This document shows positions 50,373 through 62,594 of a stretch of DNA of 64,000 nt, piece after piece (within the stretch, counting starts at the first letter, position 1; each line of letters starts with the position of its first letter). This stretch comes from Triops longicaudatus (lineage: Eukaryota > Arthropoda > Branchiopoda > Notostraca > Triopsidae), in NCBI GenBank assembly GCA_022885665.1, contig JAGQDJ010000028.1, forward strand, positions 124,001 to 188,000. The letters are read 5' to 3'. The translations under genes and the position numbers were made by a program. The notes under the pieces are model-generated. The model was not told the origin of the DNA. It searched no databases and saw nothing but the letters and a program-made list of their open reading frames with translations.

Positions 50373-50840
50373 CTGTAAAATGGAAGAAAAAGTAAAGAAA
50401 GAAAATCCATTAGGAAATTGTCAAATTAATTTTGTGCTCAACGAGACCTGCTTTTCTCCTTTCGTATGTGCTGTTAACGCAAACAAAAATACAAATGTTT
50501 TTCCATCTTTTTTTTTTGACTAAAAGCTTAATACAAGGGATGTAGCAGCGGCATGCATTGCCGTGATGACAGTGGGCCCATAAAGACTTCAAAGTACTGG
50601 GTAGGTGTCTATAGTATTTTCCTTTTTACTTTAGGCCTGGAAGCACGATGCCCTTTGAACACATCTGAATCCACTTTATACTTTTTGGTAGCCAGTAAAC
50701 ACGAAATATTTATAAGTATTCAGCTCGATTTTTCTTCGTAGACACAGACGTACATTTACTCTTCGTAGCATTTAAAGAATAAGGGAAAAAAATAATAATT
50801 TGGACTCATCCGTGCAGTCTCATGCCTGCCATTTCTATAG
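50373..50840. other. Intron upstream of the first seen Dpr exon
   Basis: Directly upstream of the acceptor at 50373-50374 there is a modest pyrimidine tract (read on the minus strand). No coding exon with a signal peptide was recognised here. Confidence 0.4.
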
Positions 50841-51169
50841 GGCTGATAACGGTTTGAGTCGACTCGAGCTGATTAGATTTCATAGAATAATATATAGAGA
50901 AAGATTACTTTGTAAAGGGCCATTACAAGGAAAGCTGGAAGAAAACGGCTATACCTGTTGTTGATTGGCTGCAAGGTCACGTGTACCTGTAAAAATTGCT
51001 GTTTGGCTATAAGAAAAGCACTTGGGGCCGTGCTGTTTATCTTATCTAGTACGGCTTCTTTCTCATTCAACTTTTCTTCTAACACCCCCCTTACTCAGTA
51101 ACCTTTTTTTCTGTATTACTGTATGGAATTAATCCAATCGGCTGGAGTCGACTCGAACCGTTACCAGCC
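50841..51169. mobile_element. Inverted-repeat element with GAGTCGACTC arms
   Basis: The left arm GGCTGATAACGGTTTGAGTC (50841 on, through GACTCGAGCTGATTAG) is the inverted repeat of the right arm, which on the minus strand reads GGCTGGTAACGGTTCGAGTC from 51169 down, then GACTCCAGCCGATTGG. The arms are about 36 bases with few mismatches. TA dinucleotides flank both sides within a base, which would fit a Tc1/mariner-type target, but this is uncertain. The 329-bp length excludes a transposase; it is a MITE. No second copy was seen in the window. Confidence 0.6.
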
Positions 51170-54100
51170 TAATTTCTTACTGATAATTTGCATAAAGAAT
51201 GCTTCCTATTAAGGGTACTTTCTATGAAGACGAGGAACAGGCTCTGTATCTGTTTTGAGTTTGAAGTGAGAGCACAAAGGAAGGGCGCAAAGATTTTGTC
51301 ACGAAAAATGTGACTCGTAAGGGAAGTTCAGATTTACCCTTGACTGCAATGTGCATCTGTGACTCAGCTAGCACACGAACGACCATTATTGCAGTAATGC
51401 TCTATGCTGCACATTATTGAGAATGAGCCAAGCGGGAAGTAATTTGGTTGTATGCCTAACACTTCAGTGTGTCTTACAGTATGAAATATGGGACCCCAAG
51501 TCAGTATTGGCGCTCATGAAAGTCTCGTTCTTAGTGTGAAATGACGAGCACTGTTTCTCCCAACCTCATTGTGACCTGCTAGGTATTCTTGGAAGAACGG
51601 CGTCAAAACAAAAGCGTTTGTTTTACTAGCTTGGGTTTCCTGCTCTTTCTACGTTATAACATTGAGGACCTCAACGTTTCTTCTGCACCTCAAAAAGTGT
51701 GAAGACGACGAGTTCCACTGCTTTGTCGATACCCAAGCCGTGCAAACAAAAACGGTGTACAAAGACAGTAGCCAGGCATATAAGGTAAAGTCATAACATC
51801 TTTTGCTTGTTAAGAGTTTGTTCCTTGTTGACATGAGTTCATTATTAGTATGGGAAGTGTAACATATGGCTAGGAGTATTCTCACTTAGTGACGTGTCCA
51901 AAGGTCGGGTTGCCACGCATATGGAAGAGACATTTAATCAAGAAAGAAAGAAGCAATAATCACATGTTTCGGAGTCATTCGAGCTCATTCGGACATCCTG
52001 TGTCCATGAAACTTATTGTGAAGAATATATTTGACGAAAGGATCTATTGTTTCTAATAAAAAAGCTTGAATTCGGACTTTAGTTGGGAGTGGTTTGAAAC
52101 TCAAAAAGAGACAAAAGAAACTGCTGGAGTGAATAAAGGGTTCAAACCAGACTAAAGTTAATTGACATGTTGGGGACAAATTAATGTGCATACTCCTGTT
52201 GTCATCATTTCACACAAAAAGACCAATAAAAGTGAGCTACCTAATTGTCGTGACCCTTAACGAGCGACAGATTCAAGGTATAATTAATTGGCAGCAATGC
52301 CAGTTACAGAGGGGAGTATTATTGATTATTTAACACTATGGGATAAATGGCAAACATATAGAATTTTTGTTCAACGCGAGGGAAAAGAACTAACATATAA
52401 TACAAGTATTTAATGATCCAATATCATTCAATTCAGACTAACCTTTACTGTTTAGCTAAACTACTACGGAGAAGATCGAGAAAAATACGTCCGTTTAATG
52501 GTTCGTAATACTTCTATTGATGGATACTGTATCTAAAACTTCCATCAAAAGATGAAAAGGGATTATTTTTATCCCATTTTTTTCTTTTTTAGAAACTTGA
52601 GCACTTTTAATACATCATGAGATATGATTTCTTTCCAATAGCACCTAGATTATACCTCTTGAAAGCAGTTGATTAAAAAAAATTGCCTTTCAGAATTCTA
52701 CAAAGGTCACTGTCATCAATTTTGTGAAGCGTGCAATTTAGGCCGTAATAGTGGGCGACTATAAATCAAGGTGTGCTATTTCGGACCTTCGCATTGCGCC
52801 TTCTTCCCAGCCGAAGTCGCTAATAAGCCTTACGGCGCTGTTTCGAAAGGTCTTTGCGAGCTGAATCCACGACAAAGATGTAAACTCTAATTACGGGCAA
52901 CGGGGCTCAGCAGACGTTTTGATGAAAACGGCGGTTTATTCAGTCGTGTTTGCAAGGGTGCATTGTGTCATAACAGTGTGGTCGTCGAAAACGTTTCGTA
53001 CTGATATTCTCCTTGTTCCAGGAATTTCGTAAGGGTCAATCGGAACGAAATGGAGACCTTTAAGTTGGTAATGTCTATACGCTAAAGGACATTTGCTTTT
53101 TAACTGCTTGATTCCGTAAGCTTGCTGTCGTCCCACTTGAGGTTTCTGGCAAAGATACGTCTCGACTATACAGCAAAGATATGCTGAACTGGAGATTCTA
53201 CAGTTTGCAAAACTAATTAAACCCTAGAGTAGGGTGTATGCATCTGTCGCATCATAATCGCTAGCCATACTATTAAAGTACCATAATGTAGATAGATGTC
53301 CGTTTCCTTTTAATATCTTGCAAATATTAGTTTCTAGCATGACTCTTCGATAGGAGGTAGAGGTGTGTGTATGTGCGGTAGGGGAGGGAGAGAAGGGAAG
53401 GATTTAGCGCTGAAAACAAGAAGGGGAAAGCTACATTGCGATCCGGAACTCTTAAGTGAATCCATCTTTTCGCCACGAATGGAGTGGTCGTGAATATTCG
53501 ACGTGCTTTTCCCCGACTGAAGAGAACAAGGTAATAAACGTGATAAGGTGTAGAGTTTCACTAATGAAATTTCTTTTGTCACGTGCTCAAGGGTTTTCAC
53601 ACACACACCAAAGAAATGATGAAGCTCCGAGGGTGTTATGGAACTGTAAACCTGGAATGACTGGCAGCTCAGGATTAAACACGATTTTGTAATATAGTAA
53701 TAGTCCAGTCCATTGGCTGAAAATTTCAACCAGAAGGCCAAGATAAATTTACATAGGCCATTTCAAGGCGATTTGCGGCTTAAGGAAAATTTCGGCAAAC
53801 TGGCAGCTTAATTAGGATGTCAGGAAAGGTAGTTCAATGTTAGGAATAGTCGAGAACAGCGTAATTTTACACGTTTTATCCTAGAACACCAGTAGTCAAG
53901 GCCTGTTAACATTCAAGCTACAGCTATGCGTTTTAATCAACAATAGCGTGTGTAACTGAAGGGCAACAGCTACCCTTGAAAGTGTTGGCCCCTGCGTCAC
54001 ACCTTGGCTTTGTCTGCAGGATTCCCATGTCACTAAGTCTGTTAACCCTATTTGACAATAGCGTGGTAAACGAGCGTGAAGGCGGGAAAGAAAATTACGC

Positions 54101-56374
54101 GCAAAATTTGTTCAATGCCGCAACGTTAGAAGTAATGGCGAAAAGGGAAATTATTGATCGACCAATAAGTCTATTTAAATGGCGACATACTGAATGGGAT
54201 GTGTACATGTGTGCTTCCTGGGTGATGTCAAAGTTGCCTTTATGCTTGAGACTTGTTTGACAAAAATAAAATCGTCTTATCGTTATCATGATTACGGGTA
54301 ATACCTCATTAGCATACATTAACTGCAGTGGAGATGTCACGTCACGTGCCAGTCTTTTCGGCAAAAGGACTTTAATTCCTCAACCAGTGGAGAGGGGTTG
54401 CGCGATGACTACTACCTAATGACAGTATTCATGCCATTGCATGGAAGCCACAAAATGTCCCGAAAGTACCGTAGATTACCAGTACTCTGACTATTCAACC
54501 AGGAGATCTCTCTGGCGACTGCTCCTTTTGTCGTTGTGGGTCGTAACAATAGGACTCCGTCAAGGAGGTGTAGCGAGTCTTATAAAAGAAGGCCCTTGCA
54601 TTCGGGAAATCTAATAGATTGCTACGGTTGAGGGTATTGTTGCGTGGAATTTTGGCGTGCTCCGTTGACCCTGACCAATGTCATAGCGGCAATTGTAGAT
54701 CTTTACTGTAGTGGGTGATGAAAAGAAAAGAAGTCCTTTCGAACTAGAGGGTAACTTTTTATGATCACCTTTTTGCAAAAGGAACGCGATAAAAGAAAAG
54801 GAGCGTTTATTCGCCTTTGCAAGTCGGCAGTGTTCCGAGTAGCACAATAGCGGGATTTCTGGAGCACCATTTTATGGGGGGCAGAAGCACTCGACTTTAC
54901 ACGAGCAAAAGAGCCAAAGGTAGAGATTGGATGGTTCCACAGCCCCTATGAGCACACGTTGACTTAAAAAACAAGGGCCTGTAATTTTGGGGAAGCCCGA
55001 TTTCTTTCCTGGCCGTTCAATGACGAAGGGCTCTCCCACAGTTATGTAAGGCTTGTACTGCACGGTGTCATGCACAGCGTTATGTTGTAAAAAGCATATC
55101 TGTAACACAGTAATAAATATTACTTGGTGGGTAGTGCGCTAAGAGTCTCTTGGTGCTCTTGGTGCTTAGTGCTCTTGGTCATTTGACAAATTTAGTCAGT
55201 ACAGGCTGTCCCGTCTAATGCACTTGCTATATGGACGTTTGAAGGAAAGGAACCTACTCTTGCTTCTTGTGAAGAAAGGAAGGGAAAATCGACATTGTTA
55301 CCTTGGAAGTACCGAGTGTCGAAGTACTCCTTTGATGAGGGCTACTGTATGATTCCTTCTGAACTCGGATTGGTTGAAGAGCGAGCTGCTTCCCTTTGCT
55401 GGAGTGAATCTCGGCTTATTCTAACCCATCGTTTAAGGCTCGTAAATCAGTGTTATTACAGCCAGTAAGTTTTCTTCTAGTCAAAGGCTCTTCTTTCGTC
55501 CTTATTTGCCACAAATGTATTTCGATTTTCTGTGCTTTTCGCCGTTTTTTTGTCGCCGGGCTGCTAACTCGGTCGGTTAATATCTCCGGGCACGTGAGTT
55601 CTACGGCACCAATTTGGTCGGCCATTTCTACCCACGTCTTTCCATACGTGATATATATAGTGTGTAGCCTTTTCTTTGAAAAAAATAAAAATGTGTGACA
55701 TGCGGGATACGCTTGTTGAAAAAGGCGGGAATGCTAGGCTTTTCATTACTTTTCAGATTTCTGGCAAGGTGCAGAACTCAATAGATTGCTCAGTCGTTAG
55801 GCAGACATTAGCCATGAAATATTTGATTGAGACGAATGAAGTTTTGTAATCAAAGTTCCGGAAAGAAGGTGACGTCATTCTTCATCCTAGTAACCACAGT
55901 TCGTCTTTGAATTCTTTTATTAATTACTCTCCTTTCTGTTAGACGACCAACCACATCTGGTGGCAAGACCCTAGCGGGCATTCATTTCTGAATGAGTTTT
56001 ACTTTCGCTGTAATCCAGTTTCTGAAAACTTTTTCTAAAATTCTATCTCTAAAAAATTGAGTTGTAAAACTTTTCCGTTTATCTAGCCGTAAAGCCAGAA
56101 GGAAGATTACTGCTTCTCGGAATGCAAGTAAGGGAACTTCGTTCTGATACCCTTCCGGCGAGAATAAGAAATATTTATGACTGCCTCATAACACAACTAT
56201 AATGCCAGGGTGAAAAAAGCTTAATCTATTAATAGAATTTGCTGACTAAGATACGTGGAAAGATAAGTAACGAGCATTTGCTTTAAAATATAGCTCCAAC
56301 GATTTTTGCATTTTAATTTCGTGCAACCAAGCAGAAATAGATGTGAGATAAAAAAGCAGCCTTTTAACCTCATT
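51170..56374. other. Non-coding region, possibly containing the missing Dpr 5' sequence
   Basis: No coding exon supported. Small tandem copies of CTCTTGGTGCT occur at 55145-55178. A 69-codon minus-strand frame at 55416-55625 starts MADQIGAVELTCPEI and contains a basic ATKKRRKAQK, with TATATATA about 30 bases upstream; it is only a candidate. Several hydrophobic N-termini exist by chance but none continues into a phase-1 donor that could be confirmed as the Dpr signal exon. Confidence 0.35.
55145..55178. repeat. Short tandem repeat of CTCTTGGTGCT
   Basis: Three imperfect units of CTCTTGGTGCT(TAGTG) in about 34 bases. Confidence 0.5.
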
Positions 56375-56378
56375 TTAA

Positions 56379-56829
56379 GGCCCCGGTATACAAAACTTTC
56401 AGTATTTCTAAAAAAAAAAGATACGGACAACTGTCTCCGTGGAGAATAGGTCTGTTATCGTAACTAAGAGAAGTGGTTGAATGAATGAAACTCTGGATAG
56501 AAGCTCATTCTAATATTGTCATAAAATACCTTAAACTTTCAGGCATGATGTTGTAAAATTATTTAACCGATTTGGTTTCTTTTCATACCTTAAAATTTTA
56601 AAAAATCAGACCTAGTGCACCACTTTGCCTAATTTTCATTTTTTTCGTAAGATAAAAAGTAGCAAAAATTCAACCGTATTTAAAAATCTAAGAAAAGCTG
56701 TTTGAAAGAAACATTCAACAATAGCACTACTGTCAATAAAGTTTCTTTGATTTTGGAGTCATTTTTATAGTATGGTGTCTGAGAACTCCCCACGTTATTC
56801 TCCCAAAGGGGTTTGTGTACACCGGGGCC
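56379..56829. mobile_element. TTAA-flanked element with GGCCCCGG ends, copy 1
   Basis: The 451-bp element starts GGCCCCGGTATACAAAACTT and, read on the minus strand, starts GGCCCCGGTGTACACAAACC at the other end. It is flanked by TTAA on both sides (56375-56378 and 56830-56833). The perfect part of the terminal repeat is about 9 bases, with imperfect extension to about 17. The whole length aligns in reverse orientation with 62107-62590, including ATCAGACCTAG, a CATACCTTAAAATTTT block, TTTCTTTGATTTT and GGGAGAATAAC-type subterminal sequence. There is no coding frame. A TTAA target is typical of piggyBac-type transposases, but the GGCCCCGG terminus does not match the usual piggyBac CC(C)TTT ends, so the superfamily is open. 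Confidence 0.75.
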
Positions 56830-56833
56830 TTAA

Positions 56834-59800
56834 GGAAATTCTTTATAGGGAAGAATACCGTGCCGTCAAATGGGTGCACTTATTATTTATTACGTTATTA
56901 TTTTGAGTATAATTAGCATACACGTTAATGTACTAATTTGGAAATTCGCAAACGCAGCCATTCGTTGTAACTTCAGTTTTACTCCTATTCCTCTAGGATG
57001 CAGTTCATTTATTGTTGATTCAAGAAGTGTTGGATAAAACTTATACAATAAACGTAAGTCGTTTTCTACGTAGTTTCGTGCTAAAACAGCGCAAACCTTT
57101 CGTTGGTATTTTCTGCTCCACGTTAAATAACTTATCAAATCCTCATGGAGTTGTTTCTTTTTCGTCGTACAATCGCTTGCCTTTGTTTAAAACTTAGCAA
57201 AGAAGCTGCCAGTACAAGATAAGGGACCGAAATAGTAAGCCTTCGGTTGCATGTGACGTGAGGTTGTGGAAGCACTTTTCTTTGGCCACGCTATGAGACT
57301 TGGGTAATATTAAGTTTATTGGTTATCTTATGTGTGCCGATTAATATCCCTGCGGACGGCAATAACCTCGTATTGTAACTCTTATGCTTGTCCTGCGGAT
57401 TGCAACGTCCCAAGTCGTACAGTTTACAGCATATTGATTCTCGATGTCGTTGTGCTAGGCATACAGGTATACTGCTCAGTATATTATTTCTCGTTTCTTT
57501 CATACTACACCCTATTTGGTAGTGAACATTTGCTGTGTGCTTCTTAAAAAAAAGTAGTGGACCCTTTTGACAAATTGCTCTACCGCCCTTCAGAGTTTAA
57601 ATCATAAGGTTTGAGAATTTATAATCAAAATGTAACTCTTCTAGAACTGGTACTGCTCTTTAGTAGAGTGTTCCTAGTGATACTTCTTTCCTTTTATTTT
57701 TGTGTTACTGTCATGTATATTTCTTTCCTATTTTTCCGTTATCTCGTGTCGTTGTTTTAATTTATATACCATATTCTCTATTAGGTAATTTAAAATGTAT
57801 TTTTTTTTCTTGCAAAAGGAAGCTAACACTTGTCTGATCTTTATGGATTGAAGCCTCGAGGTAGGCTTTATTTGTAGCTGACGGAGCGGTACTGGGCTTT
57901 TCCACTTGCAAGCTTTTCTCGTCAGTTATGCATGAGTGACGCTGTCCCTCATGTACTGGTGGAAAACGTTGGGGAGAAGGGCGTACAGTACAACTGTAAG
58001 CCAGGAGCGTGACTCCCAAACGATATTATGTAAAATACCACCAAACTTATTCTGCGTATACCGCGTCGTAAAGTGTGGTTAGTCCGTCGATATTCTAAGC
58101 GATAGAAACGGATTATATAGAGAACTTGTTCACTCACTGGCAACCAAACCGGGCAGCTGTGTATCTTAGACTTTAGGGAGGCCCCAGTACTCCCCAACGG
58201 TTTCATGCCCATACTACAGTACTGTTGCGCACTGAGCTTGCTGGGGCTCCTCTTCCCAGCCATTAGCTTTAATCAATCATTAGATAACACAAAAATAGCC
58301 ACTTTGAAAGAAAACTGGAAGAGTAAAATGACATTAATTATAAAAATAGCTAACTACCTACATACTTTTAGACATGTGCCGAAGACGCATTACAAGGTCA
58401 ATCCTTGAAAAATCAAAGGAAGGGAGTTTCGGTCCTCGGCACAAAAACAAAGCAGAAACACAAGTGCTTAAAAGGAGAGCGGGGGGTCGCAAAAGACAAT
58501 AACGACTGTATTGCGGGCAAAGACTGCAGTCGTGTCTGGTTTTCCATACTTGCTGTATGACATGCTAATTAGCAGCGTGGGTTCTCACTAAGAGCTTTTT
58601 AATGAGACTGCCTTCAGGGATGGGGTTGAAAGGTGGTCAAAGATGAGATTTTTAGGAAGGGTGCGGGTAAAAATTCAGACGATGGCAATTTAACAGCGAA
58701 ACGACGCACGACCGTATTACAGCAGTCGCAAATTGAATAGAAAGATCCCTTGTCCTGGTTTTCTTTTTTTCCCGTGTGAGGTTGAAGTTTAATATCTCAA
58801 ACTTCCTTTCTTGTATGAACAGTTTTTACAAATACGCCTTTAGCGTCAAAAAATCATTCGCAAGGCCACCACAAGCACAAGTTCTTCCTTTGATGCTATC
58901 GTTAAGTTTAGGTAAGAAGTAGCTTCAGAAGTCTCGGAGAAAAGCTGATTGCCCAAGTGTCATCGATTTCTTCCATGTGCTGCACCCTAGCGTTCTATTT
59001 CTGTCAGCAGTCCTACTCTGGGTCATTAATTTCTGTGGAGCCTTCTAAGATTTGGTGCGGAAAAACTAACGTGGATTGGACAGCGTCTAAGAGTAAAAGA
59101 ACTTTGAGACTTTTGCGTTCGCTAGATAACGCAAATGTGAGTTACTTCTATAGGAAACATGTTTACAAAAATGAACAGAAGTTAATTGCGCGAAAGTTGC
59201 TGTGCAAGTGTTCAGTATCGCCACAGAGATTTGTGCACAATACAAAAGCTATTCTTTTCGAGATATAAGGAAGCTTGGTTCATTTTTGTAGATCTGTGCC
59301 TTCAACGAGAGCCAATCAGGGATTTTCTAAATCGCCCTAAGCTCACAATGTTCCACTTAAAAGTAACGAAAGTTTATGTCAGTTGGCGCAGGCTTTTCCA
59401 CCCTAAAAGGAGATTAATGTGTGCACATGATAACTCTTTTTTCTTTTCCTTGTTTAATTCGTGTTAATTCGCTTCCGCATGCTGGACACTCTTGGTCGCA
59501 GCTGATTCACAAAATGGAAGTTATTCTTGCACATCTTAGGATTATCTTATAAAGTGAAATGCATTGTAACGACTGTCTGGGGAATAAGGAATTCTCAGGT
59601 ACCCTAACATCAACGGCTTCTTAGGACAAAGAAAGAAGCTAGAGCAGTTGCTCTATCCCTTGAATTAACGTAAGCAAAGTGCTGTGTACTAGCACAATTC
59701 GCTTCCACGATACACAAGGGAAGGTGTTTATACCGTTAAGTGGCAACTGTCACTGCATGCAAAGTTTACTTGCACCCTGACCTCTCCCAACCTGATTATT

Positions 59801-62106
59801 GGCGAAGTTGGAAGTTCTTCTCTTCCGCTTTTCAGACGAGCACTAGCGAGAACAATTAATCTTATGGTACATGTTAATCTTATGACAGCTGTACAGTATG
59901 CTCACAAACTATCGCATAATACGATTACTAGCAAAGCCCGAAATGATAGCTTTGTGCGAAAACAGGGTGAGTACTTAGTAGCGAGGCGGTGAAATAGGCA
60001 AGCTGGACGCCAAGTTAGACAAATGCCACTGTCTTGCATCAGCAGATTTTTTCTTATATTTTCTGAATTGCCTCGCAATTGAAGAACGAACGCACTTTAC
60101 TTTAAAGCCTCAATTTACCTTATTCAAAGTTTTTTCTATTTCTTCGTCTTTGCAGTATAGGGTCGTATAGTTTTTTGGCGAGACGTAGGCGCCATCGACA
60201 ATAACTGTGCCTTTGGTTGGGAAATCCTTTTCACGGGTTTCAGAATGTCTTAATCGTGGGTTCAAATCTGAACATATAGTAAAAGATTTTTTTTCAGATT
60301 CCTAGAGGATAAAACCAAAATAGTTTCCAACTGAGGCTTTCTAGTGCTGTGTCTAAGGAAAGACAAATGTTGATGCGTTTCTATGTCACAAAAAATAAAC
60401 TCAGTTATGTATAATGTGACAATACTAACCCTAAAGATTACCATAACACAGTGTACAGGCTTTTAGAGGTCGACTTGGTCGACTCCAGGACACACTATAT
60501 CCTTTGTTGAGATCATCTTTCAAACTTCAGGGTGCCTGAGCTCGTATCCACCCGAAAACAAGAGCCGAGTGGCACGTGGCTTTGTCTGGACACGCATTCT
60601 TCCGACAGTGAAGACAGATACACGGTGAGGTATTTTTATTTTTACAGCGTCCTAAATTGTCTACAATGTTGCCAGAGGATTTTTTGTTGCTTGTACAATT
60701 ATTTTAACAATAATTAGTCAGGCTCCCTCAAAAATTACTCCCTAGTGCGTGCAGCCTGAAGTAGAAATGAGTCTTCCCCTAGGAGCTTACAGTGTTAAGA
60801 AAAAGAGTGAAATTCACCATATGGTGTCGACATAGCAGTTTTGCAGTAGGCACTCTAATAGTAGAGTTACATTAAGAGGAAGAGTTAAATACAGTTCAGG
60901 CTCCATGTTCATTGCCTAAAGGAGACCATAGGCCGCTTTGTAATACGAAAATTGGTAAAACTGAACGTATTAATTTTGCTAATAGGAAAACACTAGAAAA
61001 CTCCACTGTGCCGTGCAAGTAGCCCATACGATAAAAGAGTACTGAACAGTATTTTCTTTAATTGGAAAGCATTATGAGTGGTCGTTATACCCATGAATAA
61101 AGGTTGTGTTCTGAATGAAAGCAACATAGACATATTGCTTGTTTAAATTGTAGTGTCACAGCAGTTGACATAATCGAGGTCGACAAAATTGGAGTTCTAC
61201 CGTCGATGCGTTGTCTCTGCGCTGCTGGTGATAACTATTGAGCCCTACGGGTAGTAAAAGCTGACCAGTGCTGCCTTTGCTGATCTGTGTCATAACGTCT
61301 ACATGATGTATTTGCATGTCGGAAGTGATGTGTGGCAAATTGAAATGTGCTTACGTCATGTATGTGCAACGCTAGTGGCATTATTATGACTTGTGTTGGC
61401 GATAACGTCAAATTCTACTACTGTGCCGCCGCAAGCAAGTTCTCAGTATAACATCCCTGGAAATACTTTGAGCTGTTGGATTTAGAGCGCTGGATGAGAA
61501 GCAGAATAGATGTCTTGTCCGAAGCTGGCTTACTCTTTTTTTCGCATTATGGTCAATAGAAGTCTTTAATTTTCTTTTGTATCGGAGTAACTGATATTTT
61601 CAAGGAAGTTAAAAAAATACTGCTCTATTTCTTTAGTTTCTTTATCGAACACAAGTTACTCTTGAGTAAAACGATCCGGGCATTGTGTACGAGTATTCTT
61701 TTTTGTCGTAATCTTTACATGAAAACAGAAGTACCGGACTAGCCCTCTTCTCTTCTTTCTCCCTGGTGTATTGTCTATCTCAGCGTAGTATTTGGACTTG
61801 TTCTCCCGTTTCTTTCTATGTTACGCATGGTACCCAGCTGTGAACGTTTTTCCAAAAAATACCACGGCAAATAAAAACAAAACAGGAGCTTAAGAATTAT
61901 TCAAGACAAGCTGTCAATGGCGAAAACGAATCTAACATGTCAACTACGATAGTTGAAAGGGGAAGATCAGATTATATTGTCTACTGTTGTCGATCTCGTG
62001 AAGGAGTTGACTATTGCAGGTATTATTTTGCAGATTTTAAACAAGCTAGCAGTCCTGCTAAGTAACCGCTACACAAACGGACCTGATTACAAAAATGGGC
62101 CGAAAT
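56834..62106. other. Non-coding region between the two TTAA-flanked elements
   Basis: About 5.3 kb with no supported coding exon or RNA gene. Frames of about 100 residues near 57949-58263 (minus) and 58957-59268 (plus) show no recognised domain. Confidence 0.4.
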
Positions 62107-62590
62107 GGCCCCGGTATATGCAAACTCCTTATGGGAGAATAACATGGGAATTTTCAGATATCATTCTGGGGAAATTGTTTAAAAAAATCAAAGAAACTGT
62201 TGTGACAGTAATGTTGGAGTTATAGATATCTAGTGCACCAGTTTGAATTTTTCTTCAAAAGCTTTTACTAAATTTGTAACTCACGGTTGAATGTTGCTGC
62301 TTTTTTATTATACGGAAAAACGAACATCAGTCAAACTAGTGCTCTAGGTCTGATTTTTTGAAATTTTAAGGTATAAAGAGAAACGAAATCAGTCAGGTAC
62401 TTTTTGTAATATTGTGTCTGAAAATTTAAGGTTTCGTTTGACAATATTGAGATGTGCCTCTATGAAGAGTGTTCGTTTGAATTCGTTCAACCTCTGCTGT
62501 AAGTTACAATAAGAGAACTACCATCGCCGGAGATAATTATGTCCCTATCTCTTGTTTTAAAACATACCGAAAGTTGCGTATACCGGGGCG
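62107..62590. mobile_element. TTAA-flanked element with GGCCCCGG ends, copy 2 (inverted)
   Basis: The 484-bp element starts GGCCCCGGTATATGCAAACT and on the minus strand starts CGCCCCGGTATACGCAACTT. TTAA follows the right end directly (62591-62594); the left flank reads AAAT, so the duplication has mutated or is incomplete. Reversed, it aligns end to end with 56379-56829. Diagnostic shared words include AGGTCTGATTTTTTGAAATT (62347-62366), ATCAAAGAAACTGT and GGGAGAATAACATGGG. The 90-residue frame at 61953-62225 spans its left edge and is a chance frame. Confidence 0.72.
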
Positions 62591-62594
62591 TTAA

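Noticed and set aside
61953..62225. 90-residue plus-strand frame
   Set aside because: It crosses the boundary of the TTAA-flanked element and has no counterpart frame in the other copy.
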